The notes under the pieces were generated by a model, which was not told where the DNA came from, made no database searches, and saw only the letters and a program-made list of their open reading frames with translations. Shown piece after piece: positions 51,329 through 62,800 of a DNA stretch of 63,691 nucleotides. The position numbers and the translations under genes were made by a program. The stretch comes from Pseudozyma flocculosa PF-1 (Eukaryota > Basidiomycota > Ustilaginomycetes > Ustilaginales > Ustilaginaceae), in NCBI RefSeq assembly GCF_000417875.1, contig NW_006920870.1, positions 1,288,817 to 1,352,507 of the forward strand. The letters are read 5' to 3'. The number at the start of each line of letters is the position of its first letter. The first letter of the stretch is position 1.

Positions 51329-53482
51329 GGTCGACGGGGGACGGGCAAGCTTCGCACTCTCCTCGCTCCGTCCTTTTGTGTTGCCAAAGAAGGACGCTCT
51401 GAGGCTCGTGCGCGTTCAGCAGACGTCCTTTGGAGGGGCTGCGGGAGCAAACGAGCTGCTGATCTGTCGGAGCTGAGTCGAAGGATGAGTGCGGGCCTCG
51501 ACAGGCATCGAGGGACGGCTCGACGTGTTAGGAGGGGCGCAGCAGCAGCTGGCGATGGTGAAGGCGAAGCGATGGCGAAGGCGACGGCGACGGCGACGGC
51601 AAAGGCGACGACGGGGGAGCAAGCGGGGACCAGGATCGCAGACCGTGCCTTTTCAACAGCCTGTGCACGCCTGATCGGATCGCGAGTCGTGCGGTGCGGA
51701 GGGGTGCAGCGAGGATGAAGGTGACGAGTATGCTCGTTGCAGGTGGTCCCGCCGACGCAAGATGGCAAATGAGCCGAGCCGAGCGGATGAGCTCGGAGAA
51801 GGCGTGAGGCCGGTTAGCGGCAATGAAGGTTGGTGACAGAGACGATACTATCGAACGATCGAGGCGGGCGCGTGCATGTCCGATCGGTTGTCGAGGGAGC
51901 AGATGCGGGATGAAAAGGCCAAAACAGAGACCGGAGAACGTGTGCTGGAGGAGGTCGGTGGGGTCACAGCGAAAGCATCGTAGTGTGGCTGTGGGCGAGG
52001 AAGGTTGGGTGGGTGGCGGAGAGGTGAGGTCGTACAAAGACGACTCGAGGCCGCCGGTGGGTGGAACAGAGGCCGGGAGTGTCCGCGAGGAAGGTTGGAA
52101 GCGCGCTGGAAAGGCAGCGGGGAGATGACGGTGGGGACGGACGTCGCGGAGACTTTTGTGCGGCGAGGAGGTGATAGGTGCTTGTCAACGACCGAAGCGT
52201 GTCGGTGGGGATAGAGAAGCAGCAAGCAGGCAGGCGGACAGGCGGACGAGCCAGCTAGGTGCGAAGCTCGAGTAGGCCAGGCAAGGAGGGGAATTGTCGG
52301 GGTCGTAGGATCTCCGCGTCAAGGCATGAAGTGAGCAGAGGCCCAGGAACCCAGTCGGCGATGCGTCGTGGCGGCGGACCGGGCGGCGTGATGGTGAGGA
52401 GCCAGTAGTGGCGAGAGGTGCAAAGAAGGCGACGTGGTTTGAGGTTCTGGTAGCGCTAGGTGACGTTGGCGAGTCGTTGCCGGTAGACGTGGCGGTGGTG
52501 GGTGGTGTCGGTGTTGGCAGACGACTATTGGGGGTGACGACCGGGGTCGACTGGAAGGATAGGACGGGAGGGGGGCCGACAGCGGACGGAAGAGAGGATG
52601 GGCAGCAGCCAAGCCGAGTCGGGTCGACTGACGAGCAGCGGCGGCGGCGGCGGCGGCTGGCCAACGAAGCGACGCTGCATCGGCCTCGCCTGGCCTGCCT
52701 CGACAGAAGAGAGCCGGGCAGGCTGGGCTGGCAGCCAAGCGCAGGCAGGGGGGTTCAGCACGCAGCCAGCCAGGCCCATCCACACCCGCACCCACACGCA
52801 GGCCAACGCAGACGTGCAGCCGGGCAGCAGCAAACCACAGCAAGCGCGCGGGCCAGGCCCAGGCGCTACCGAAGGCAGGCGAGGCAGCCAAAGGGCGTCG
52901 GACCTCTCTGGCCCTCGACGTGACTTTCCCCCTAGCCTGCCTCTGCCTATTTCGCCTCTGATTCGCCTCTCTTCGCCCCGCCTCGCCTTGCCTCGCCTGC
53001 TGGCTGGTCGGTGTTTTTTTCTCTCTGCTGGTCTGACCCCCTTTGGGCTGGCTGGCTGCCTGACTGCCTGCCTGCCTGTTTTGCACCAGAAAGGGTCTCA
53101 ACCGGTTTGTCGGTCACGCAACCAGCCTAGCCTGGCCGGCTGGCACCCCTCTAGCTTAGCGGCGCGCGCGATCTCGGAGGGTGGCGCCGACTCTCTATCT
53201 TGTCCCACGGGACGGCCTGGCCTTGCCGGATCCCACGCCGCGACGGGGCGGCGCCGGTGACACGGAGAGAGAGAGATCAGAGAGAAGAGGTAGGCACACC
53301 ATCGTCTCGAATGGCGTGCAGACGGCGCAACGGCGGGCAGCGCGGCAGGCGAGGAGGGGCAGGAGCAAGCCCGCCAGCCAGCGAGCACCAGCCACCAGCC
53401 ACCACGCCGCCCGCCACCGTCACCACTCGAGAGCCGCCGTCAGACTCTGACACGCCCTACCACCGACACGCAGAGCAGCGGC

Positions 53483-53503
53483 NNNNNNNNNNNNNNNNNN
53501 NNN
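53483..53503. other. Assembly gap of 21 N with isolated N at 53526 and 53536
   Basis: A short N run with two further single N calls nearby. The right flank repeats 17 bases of the left flank (53458-53474 and 53522-53538), agreeing at all 15 called bases. This suggests two overlapping contig ends that were not merged. Confidence 0.9.
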
Positions 53504-53982
53504 CCGACGTCTCCAAGGCCGTACCNCCGACACGCNGAAGGCCAGCCGGCCGGACCGGTGGGTCGACCTGTCTTTCGCCGTGGCCGTGGTCGTGGCCGTC
53601 GCCGTCGTTGTCGTTGTCGCCGCCGTCCGTCGTCGCGGCGCGGCTCTGATCTTACGCTCGTTGCGATGCGACTGCAGTAGAGGGCTTTCGTCGCCCCTTG
53701 CGCCGCACTGAAGACGGCGCGGCCACCTTGCTCACCTCGCCTCACCTCACTTGGCCAGCTGGCTGCTGCCCCCGACATATGCATGGGTTTCATGCCAGCA
53801 GGCTAGCAGGCAGGCAGGGCTGGTGCCCGTCGTCATGCCAACAAGCAAGCAGGCGCCTGGCCGGCTGGCTAGTGGGCGGCGTTGACATACGCGCGCGGTT
53901 CGCTGGCTGTTGGTGCAGCACCATCTCGCTGATGTGTAGACCGCCTCCCTCCCCTACCGCTGTTCCGTCCATGTTCCTGGCC

Positions 53983-53983
<1 letters not shown>

Positions 53984-54013
<30 letters not shown>
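53984..54013. repeat. (GCTG)7 tetranucleotide repeat
   Basis: Seven and a half perfect GCTG units in the gene-poor region upstream of SDS22. Confidence 0.95.
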
Positions 54014-54014
<1 letters not shown>

Positions 54015-56207
54015 AGCGGGCTCTGTTGGTCACGACCAGACGACACACGCCAACCAGCGACGACGCCGTACGCAAGGCTTGGCAACATCCACCGGCGTGG
54101 CATGGCTGGTGCTGCACGGGGGTACACGCGGGGCAGCCGGCAGCAGAGAGCATGCGAGACGACCACCAGCCTGGCAAGGGGACAATGCGGTACCATCCGC
54201 CTAGCCTCTCCCTTTGACCAGCAGCCACATCATCTCAGCTGAGCTCCCCGGATCTTGTGCCGAGCGAGCTTGCTTGCTGGCGTTTCTTCCGACTGGTCTG
54301 CTGGCGGCTCGTTTGTGGCCACGATCCTCGACTGCAGCCGGCCGATCGAGGGCAGGGACATGCTGCGCTCCGATCCGGTCGCGAGAGTAGGTAGTAGTCC
54401 TGCCTGTCGCAGACGGACGGAACCAGGCGAGGCGAGGCGAAGCGAGGCCTGACCTGGCGAGGCCTGCCTGCTCTTGCTTCTCTCTGACCGCCAGCACTCA
54501 GCCAGCCAACCGGCCAGACCAGGGTTCACCTCGCTCAACTCCGGTCGCAACGTCTCGCATGGATGGCCTGGCCTGCGATGCGATGCCATGCTGCTTGGCT
54601 GGTCCCGAGCGAGGCCCTTTGGCAAGCAAGCAGCAGCTTGGCCAGCAGCTGATCTCTAAGCTCAACATCGGCTGCTCGCCGGACTCTCGCCCTTCTTCCC
54701 GCTGCCTCGGCTTGCAAGCTGGCTTCTCGCCTTTCGTCACCGCCCGTCTGGGACGTATGCGAGGCGAAGATACGTCTCAGAGAAGAAAGTGGGGCCAGGC
54801 AGGCACGGAGAGAAGGGTGGCGCTCATCCTGCCGCCAGCGCAGCCAACGACGTCGTCAGAAGGGGCGATGAGCGCCTTTTCTTTCGGTTCGCAGCGACAG
54901 CCTAGCCTCTTCTGGTCGCCATGGCATGGGTGCTCGACGAACAAGCGTGCGCGATGTGCTGTACGTGAAGCCAGACCAGGCCATGCCGTACGGTCGTACG
55001 TACATCTATCGTATCGTATCTCGTCCTCAAACTAAGGCATCGCATGGTACGGTACAGTACAGTACGCGGTGGGTCGGTTGCCGAGGGTGGCGTCGACGAC
55101 GACAGGCTCGCCTAGCGCCTTCACGATTGTTCGGGACCTTGCCTCCGATACAGCCGTCATCGGCTCTCGGTGGCGAGTGCGATGCCGCTCTAGCCTAGGC
55201 AGGCCAGGCTGCAGGCGGGCAGGCAACGTGAAGCAAGCTTGCGCTTGGATATCTCAAACCTGCCCAAAAAGGGGTCGGTGGTTGCGGTCCAGGTTGAGCC
55301 GTCGAAGTCGAGGTCGCAGCAGGCAGGCGGCTGGATCGATGATGCAGATGCTGACGAGCGCAGGTGGGGTTCAGCTGCCGTCCAGCCGAGCGAGGCCAGG
55401 CCAGGCCAGCTGCCCCGCCCCCTAGCCTCGTCCTTCCCGATCTGATAACGCTGGCCGCCTGGGCTGTTGCCTCACGCAGCTTGCCTCCCCCGGCCTTCTG
55501 CGCGCTTCGCTCCGCTTCCATGCCGAGTAGTGACGGTCAGCCGACAGATAGAGCTCTTTCCGCCGGGGAGAGCAAAAGCGAGCAGGACCAGGCAGGCCTA
55601 GGGGAAGACAGCAAGCAAGGCATCCCTGCCTACGGGACAGGCGGGCGAGCCAGAGCGGTCGGGCGAGGCTGGGCTTCGGCTCGATCCGAAGCCGACGTCA
55701 CCCGGTTTATCTTCGATGGCCCATCGGCTTCGTCACGGCCCAAATGATCCTCCTCGAGCCGTCGATACGCGTGCATCGCCTCACGAGAGGGAAAGAGAGC
55801 CAGCTGAGAGAGACCGAGCGCTCGGCGTGCCTCCAACGGGTGATGTTGATGGTGGCCGCCGGTGCTGTTGAAGACGGACGATGCGATGCCCTAGCAGGCC
55901 CGATGCAGCCCAGCGACCCCCGATGAGAGCCCGGCCCGGGCTTGGGCGGCGCTGAGTCGAATAATTTGTGGAGACTGGCCCAGGCGGTGCGAGGGCTGGC
56001 AGGTCCAACCAAGGCAGAGAGGGGTTCTGGCAACACGCTTTGGCCCTCGGCGCTGTCGTCTCGAGCGCAGTCCAACACCTCGCTCGACCCTGCCTGCCAT
56101 CCCTTCCTCTCTTGCCCGCTTCCTGTTCCTCACTCGGAGCACCGCTTGCACCCTGCCTCCTCCCTCGCTCTTGCTACCAACGCTGATCGTCTCATCTTGC
56201 AACGACC

Positions 56208-57845
56208 ATGAGCTCCGAAGAGACCGCGGGCACAGCCCATCCGCCCCCGCCGCAGCAGCAGCAGCAGCAATCGCCACCTTCTGCGGCCACCTCGAACGAC
56301 GCACGCGTCCGCATCGTCGGCGACCTGCCCCCCAAAGTCACGCTGCCTGCAGACAAGCCCACAGGTGGCGAGCACGACGACGACGACGACGATGACTCCG
56401 ACGACGACGACGACACCCATCACCGCGACGACGAGGAAGAGGATCCGCAGACAGAGGAAGATGAGCCGCCGCAGCAGCAGCCTGCCACGGGCGCGGCCGG
56501 GCCAGCGGGGTCCGGCCCGCAGTCGCAGACGGTCCAGTACGGCGCCGTGACGGTGCAGACGGGAGGACCTGCCAACGGCCAACTCGATGCGCTGCCGTCG
56601 CGCGACGAGATCCCGGACGATTCGGAGCTGCTGGCCAGCTACCCGGACACCGAGGAGATCCTCGACCTGAGCCACCTGCGCATCAGCAGCACGCGCAACC
56701 TCGGCCTGCCGCGCTTCCAGCGCAGCGCGCGCCGCCTCTGCCTGCGCCAGAACGAGATTGCCAAGATGCGCTCCAAGGACATTGGCGTGCTCACCGAGCT
56801 GCGCGACCTCGACCTCTACGACAACAGCATCGAGCGCATCTCGGGCCTCGACCGCCTCGACAAGCTCGAGTCGCTCGACCTCTCGTTCAACAACATCCAC
56901 CACATCTCCAACGTCTCTCACCTCGGCAGCTGCAAGACGCTCTACTTTGTCCAAAACAAGATCTCAAAGGTGCGCCCCGACGACCTGCAAGGCCCCATCG
57001 CCCAGTCCCTCACCAGCCTCGAGCTCGGCGGCAACCGGCTGCGCAGCATCGACAACCTCGGCCACCTCCACGCCCTCACCGAGCTGTGGCTGGGCAAGAA
57101 CAAGATCACGTCGCTCCGCGGCCTCGAGACGCTCGTCAACCTGCGCATCCTCTCGATCCAGTCGAACCGCATCACGCGCATCGAGGGCCTCGACTCGCTC
57201 GTCAACCTCGAGCAGTTCTACATCTCCCACAACGGCCTCACCCGCATCGAGGGCCTCGACCACAACCGCAACCTCACCACGCTCGACGTCAGCGGCAACC
57301 AGATCGAGGTCGTCGAAAACGTCGCGCACCTCGCCGAGCTCGAGGAGTTTTGGGTGAGTGGTGCTGCGCTGCCTGTACCTCGTGGTCGACGGCGCTCCCA
57401 TCGTCGCACGCCCGTCGGTGTTCCCCCGGCCTCTTCCTCCTCGCCTGGCCTCTGCTGAACCCTAAACCCGGCCTTGAAAATCCCCTCCCCTCTGAACGCA
57501 CCGCCCCTCGGCTTCCTCTGCAGGCCAATGACAACAAGATCAAGGACCTCAACAACCTCGAGAGCCAGCTGGGACCCAAGCTGATGCCCAAGCTCGAGAC
57601 CGTCTACCTCGAGGGCAACCCGGTCCAGCGCACCGAGGGACCCGCGTACCGGCGCAAAATCAAGCTGCTCCTGCCGCAGCTCTCGCAGATTGACGCATCG
57701 TGAGTCGGATCGCGCCGTGGAGGTGCCCGAGTAGACGTCGGACTGACCGAACCTGCTTTCGCTGCCGCTCCTTGCCCCGACCGCCCCGTCTCCGATGCAA
57801 TGCGATGCGATGCGATGCGATGCGCTGGTCAGGTACGTCCGTTGA
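56208..57845 (+). CDS. SDS22: Protein phosphatase 1 regulator Sds22
   Basis: Exons 56208-57353, 57524-57699 and 57833-57845 give 444 residues. The first 130 residues are not part of the usual fold: a Gln run, then acidic runs (DDDDDDDSDDDDD) and Pro/Gln/Gly-rich sequence. From about residue 145 come about eleven 22-residue SDS22-type LRRs, for example LRDLDLYDNSIERISGL, LESLDLSFNNIHHISNV, LTELWLGKNKITSLRGL and LRILSIQSNRITRIEGL. The LRR cap is VYLEGNPVQRTEGPAYRRKI, and the end QIDASYVR comes from a 13-base last exon. Sds22 binds and matures the PP1 catalytic subunit in the nucleus and cytoplasm and acts in mitosis. The second intron ends in a TGCGA repeat next to the acceptor. It is convergent with TLG1. 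Confidence 0.95.
57801..57824. repeat. (TGCGA)n repeat at the 3' splice site of SDS22 intron 2
   Basis: Four TGCGA units plus TGCG end eight bases before the last exon, where a pyrimidine tract would be expected. Confidence 0.9.
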
Positions 57846-57985
57846 GATGTCGTGTCGCTGCCCTCTCCCACCTGGCCGATCGTTTGGCAGCTTCAAGGGA
57901 TCCCAAGTCAGCCGGTCTGCGGACTGCTGGCTGGCCGCACGCACGCCTCCGTCCGCCTGCCTGCAATAGACGTCTGTTCTATTTC

Positions 57986-58035
57986 GCCTCGCCTCGCCTC
58001 GCCTCGCCTCGCCTCGCCTCGCCTCGCCTCGCCTC
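57986..58035. repeat. (GCCTC)10 microsatellite between convergent SDS22 and TLG1
   Basis: Ten perfect GCCTC units, starting 140 bases after the SDS22 stop and ending 21 bases before the TLG1 stop codon. It probably lies in the 3' UTR of TLG1, where it reads GAGGC. Confidence 0.97.
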
Positions 58036-58056
58036 GAGAGCGGGCGCCCGGCCTGG

Positions 58057-59229
58057 TCATATCAAAATGACCATCAAGAGCAAGATAAAGAGCACCTGCA
58101 CATTCGAGACGGTGCAACACCCGCGCGCGCGCGACGGCGGCGATGACGGCGGCCACGGCGACAAGGAGCGAGGAGCGAGGAGGGGACGAGGCTGTCAGCG
58201 GCTGCAACCCTCTGCGCCACGGGTCGACGTCGCAGCTTCTGAAACGCGACTCACAATGACGAGGATCCAGACGCACCATCCGCCGAGGCGTTCGTCGCTG
58301 ATGCGTACGACTTCGTCCATCTGGCGCATGGCCTTGGACAGCCTGCCCTGGCTGCTGTCGACCTCGCTATCGAGGGCGCCGATGAGCTCGACCTGCTCGC
58401 CGATCTCCTGGCCCATGGTGCCCGCCTGCGAGCGCAGGCTGACGAGCGTCGCCCCGATGGAATCCAGCGTCGTGTCCTGTCGCGACATGAGCATCTGCCG
58501 TGGGTCCGTCCGCGTCGTGTGTGTGTGTGCGCATGTACGTGGAGGCGGTTCAGAGGTGAGCGATGGAGGGCCTTCCTCTGTCCGTCCCTGTGTGCCCTGC
58601 AATGGCGACGGCGGCGGCGTGGGGGGGGGGGAGGCTCACCTGCTGCTGCTCTCGTTCAAAAGCCTCTGTGGCATCCTGATCTGGATCGTCCATGTCGATG
58701 GCCTGGAACCCGTCGCTGTACTTTTCCTTTCCGCTCGATGGGGGATGCTGTGCTGTCCGTGATAGTTGCTGCGGGTGCCGGTGCGGTCACCCAAGGGAGG
58801 GCCGGAAGGAGGTGTGAGTCGTGGGTGCTTTAGCATCCGATGACGGTCGATGGCACGGCGAGCGAGCATGCAGGGCGTTGCACCACTCACTGCGATCTCG
58901 TCCTCGCACTCTCTGACGAAGCGTTTGCGGCTGTGTAGCTCGTCTGGGGAGACGCCGAAGCGTTCTGGCCCGCTGCGTTCGACGACCTGTACGCTCTGCT
59001 TTACGTCTTCGACGTCCTGCCGCAGTCCCTCGAGCGCATCCGCCAGCCGATCGTGCGCCGACTGGAGGTCGTCGGAGCGTTTCGGCCGCCCCCGTGCCGA
59101 GGATTGCGACGATGACGAGGAGGAGGAGGAGGATGAGAGGAGTTGGGTGTAGGTCTGGGAGAGGGAGCGGGCCGAGGCGAGCGAGGTGCGCAGGTCGGCC
59201 GCAAAGTCGTGGTATGGATCGCGCGACAT
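58057..59229 (-). CDS. TLG1: Qc-SNARE Tlg1 / syntaxin-6 type
   Basis: Exons 59229-58891, 58720-58640, 58494-58255 and 58095-58057 give 232 residues (yeast Tlg1 has 224). The syntaxin-6-like N-terminal helices start SRDPYHDFAADLRTSLASAR; the linker ends SRKRFVRECEDEIA. The SNARE helix is LMSRQDTTLDSIGATLVSL through GEQVELIGALDSEVDSSQ, with Gln as the zero-layer residue, and GGWCVWILVIVLFILLLMVILI is the C-terminal membrane anchor. The last 12 residues come from a separate 39-base exon that completes the anchor. Tlg1 works in endosome-to-Golgi membrane fusion. The start of exon 2 is uncertain: an acceptor at 58702 would also keep the frame and drop six residues. Confidence 0.9.
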
Positions 59230-59867
59230 GGTGGTGCGCGGCGAGGTCGGTGTGAGGTCGGTTGCGCGACTCGAGGGTGGCAGGTCGCCGAGAGGTGCGT
59301 GTATGGGCCGTCGTGGGGCGTGGATGCGGTATGGCAAGGTCGAAGGAGGCGTGGCGGCAGTGGCGGCAGTGGCGGCAGTGGCGGCAGTGGTGGAGAGGAA
59401 GCAAGCAAGCAAGTGAGGCAGGCGGTCTGGGAAGCGGGCCAGGAACCAGGCGGCCGAAGCCAAGCCTGGCCCAGCCTGCAGCCTGACTGGCAAGCAGGCC
59501 GGGTGGTGCGTGCGCCGTAGACCCTGGTTTTTGACTTTGGAATTTCCACGCCCTTTTGGCTTTGGCTTCGGCGGCGGATTGGGGCCTGCCTCGCTGGCCC
59601 ACGGCAGCAAAGGTGGGGCCGCGAGGGGGCTCCACATCAGCCAGCTCGCTGCCTCGAGCTTGTTGCTCGGTGTTCCGCCCGCACCTCGTCTGCTGCTCGA
59701 CACCACCACCACAACCACCTCCTGGACCACCCGAGCAGGCTCGGCTTCTTTTCCTTCGTCGCTCGCAACTAGGCTCGCCGCTCGCCGCTCGCCCTCACCG
59801 GCCATCGCCACTCCAGGCCCTGTACAACACCCACCGTCACCGGCCTGACGGCACCGCCACTCTCACC
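59230..59867. promoter_or_regulatory. Bidirectional promoter of TLG1 and UGGT genes
   Basis: 638 bases between divergent starts. It has a GGCAGTGGC run (about 59352-59390), an AAGC run at 59401-59413, a GGCC/GCAGG-rich patch, and a CACC-rich leader before the UGGT start. Confidence 0.5.
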
Positions 59868-62800
59868 ATGCGGGCCGCCGCGCTTCGCCCCCTGCTCCTC
59901 GTCCTGCTGGCCCTCGGGATATCCACACTCACAGCGCTTGCCGAACCTACGCAACCATCGCCGCCCATAAAGGTACAGCTGAGAGCCCCCTGGACCAAGC
60001 CCAGCCTCTCCAACAACGCCTCCTCGCTCCTCCTCGAGATCCTCGAGGCCGCAAACGCTCGCGCACCCGACAGCTTCTTCCCGCTCGTCACCCAACTCAC
60101 CGCACCCTGGAACGCAGCCGACTCCTCATCCTCAGCAGCAGCTGCAACGGCGCATCCCGACGCCAAAGCAACCAGCCACCGCCACCGGCACCACAAGGGC
60201 AAGCACCACCTCCAACACCCCGGCCCCACCCTCGCCAGCCTCTCGGACCGCCAGCTCGTCTCGCAGGCAGAGGATGCCATCAGGTCATCCCACCTCTTCG
60301 GCACGGACAAGGACGAGGACCAGCGCGCCTCCGTCGATGCCGCCCTCCAGCTATGGCACACTTCGCTCGCCCTCCACGACCAGAGTCCGAGGGTGCAGGC
60401 CTTCATGCAGCTCTACCGCACCCTCAACCTCGACCACAGGTGGAGCCAAAAGGCCCGGACCTACAAGCACGGCGTCGAGCGCTGCCACAGTTGGGTCGAC
60501 TTCGAGGGGCAGGTGCTCTGCGACGAGGACGAGGTGGTGCAGGCCATCAGGCAGGCAGCCGGACAGCAGCATCGTCAGCAGCAGCCGCCGGTCCGACTGC
60601 TCCCCTTTGACCACGTCCTGCCAGCCCGCAGCCCAGTGTCGCAGTCATCGTCTCGCAGTGCCCATGGACACGGCCCCGACCTCACTTTCATCCTCTACGG
60701 CGACCCCTTCTCCTTCAACTTCTGGGGTCTTCACTCGCTGCTCGAGGCCTACGCCACTGGCCACAGAGAGGCCGAGGGAGGCCATCGCATCTCGTACGTC
60801 CTGCGCTGGAGGCCTTCGGCAGATGACAAAAGAGCCGACGGCGCGGCGCAAGCGACGCCGCCGAAATTGCACGACGACTCGACCCTCTACCTCGCCGGCT
60901 ACGGCGCCTACCTCGACCTCAAAAAGGTCGACTACCTTGTCATCGACGACCGAAAGCTGCGCGAGGATGCCGAGGTCGGGCAGCTCGACGATGGCGCCTC
61001 CGACGGCGAGGACCATGGCCATCGGGAGCAGAGCGCCGAGAATCGAGCCTGGATCGAGCAGCAGATCGGCCAGGCGCTCCCCGCCAAGATCAACACCGGC
61101 GACGACGCGGTGGCAGAGCTGGCCAAGGAAGCGAGGGCGGCCCTGACCAAGGAGGAGATCGACGAGCTCGGTATACGAGCGGCCCACGTCGTCGCCAGCT
61201 CGTCTGACCCGCTCCGCGCGCTCGAGGAGCTGTCGCAGAATTTCCCGCTCTACGCCGAGAGGCTCGCACGCTCGTCGAAGCTCGCAGACTGGGACAATGC
61301 CGACATGGTCAACTCGCTGCTGGCTCTCGGCGACCACCGCGTCAAGTCGGGAGCGTCGGAGCTCTGGCTCAATGGCAAGAGCCTCGACAGCCAGGACTTT
61401 AGCCCACTCAGACTGATCAAGACGCTCGACGACGAGAGGAGGCTGATCGCTCCCCTACTCGGGCGTCTGGCGGGCGGCGTGCTCGATACCGAGATGGCCG
61501 TCGACTTGATCTCGTCGCTGCTAATCGGCCGCGCCTTTGTCGCCTCGTCCGACCAGTCACTCGGACAGGCCTTTTTCGATGCCAGCGATCGCCTCGAACG
61601 TCAGCAGCTACTCTCCGAGGTCGACAAGAACAGCGGCGCGGCAGACCCTGCCTCGCCGGGCGCCATCACCTGGTGGAACGACGTGACCAAGGGCGCCACC
61701 TCGCGCTGGAGCAAGGACCTCTTCAACCTGCTGCGACCCATGTGGCCGGGCCAGTTCCCGCAGATCTCGCTCAACCTGTTCAACGTCGTCATGGTGCTCG
61801 ACCTCGGCCGCCGCGAGTCCTGCCGCTTCCTCTCGGAAAGCATCGGGCCCAGCATCGGCAAGGTCGGCCTGCACTGGGGCCTGGTGCCCGGCGGACTCGA
61901 GGGTCAAGACGCGAGCAGCGACAGCGCCAAGTTGGCGCGGCTGTTCTGGGAAGTGTTCGACCTCGGCGGCAGCGAGGCGGCCACGAGCTACCTGCGCAAG
62001 CTGGCCTCATCAAAGAAGGGGGGCGAGAGCCGCGTCGACGTCAAGAGCGCCCGCAACGAGGCTTCGCTGATCCTGCACGCCCACCTGGCCCCTGGAGAGG
62101 TCGCACAACGCCTCGACGACGTGGTCCAGGGCAGGGTTGCGCGACACCAGCAGCGCGAAAAGATGGCCCGCGCCTACATCGCCCGTCTGCGCGCCTCCAC
62201 CGCCGAGAGCCCGCGTGGGCACGTCTTTGTCAACGGTCAGCACGTGCCGTTTGGCAGCCAGCTGATCCAGATGCTGCACCAGAAGATCCAGGACCAGATC
62301 CAGATCCTCGCGCCGGCCATCTACCAGCGCCACTTGACCGCCGAGAGCGAGAATCTCGAGACCGTCTTTTACGACCAGCCGGAGACGCTCAAGTTCCGCT
62401 CGAAGCTCGTCTTCCCACCCGTCGTTGCGACCCTCGACGGCGGCGAAGATGCGCCGCAGCACGAGGGCGTCACGTTCGCGCCTGGCGATATCGTGTCGGC
62501 TCTCCACTCGCTCAAGGACGGGCGCGGCGACGCCGAGGTGCTCAACCGCTTCCTCTACTCCGACAGCGCCAGCCAGGGCGAGGCAGAGACCCACGACGAG
62601 GCGCAGTACGTCAACTCGACCGTGTGGGTCATGGGCGACCTCGACTCGAGCGAAGGCGCCGAGGTGGTGCTTAAAGTCATCTCGGCGTCGCAGCAGGCCG
62701 GAAAGGCGAGCGAGCGCTTCCGCATCGGCTTTCTCCATGTCCCCGTGGTCGGAGACGTCGATACCAAGCGCTTCGGGTCCTCGAGCCCGCCGCTCTCGGC

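Larger units (their letters stand above)
51329..56207. other. Long divergent gene-poor region with small gap
   Basis: 4.9 kb between the kinase and SDS22 starts. It contains dense GCAGG, GGCTG and GCCTC short-period sequence (52220-52260, 52980-53075, 53780-54020, 54430-54460), GTAC-rich patches (54990-55065) and the gap at 53483-53503. Many overlapping ORFs exist in all frames, but none shows a domain or an exon chain. Confidence 0.5.
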
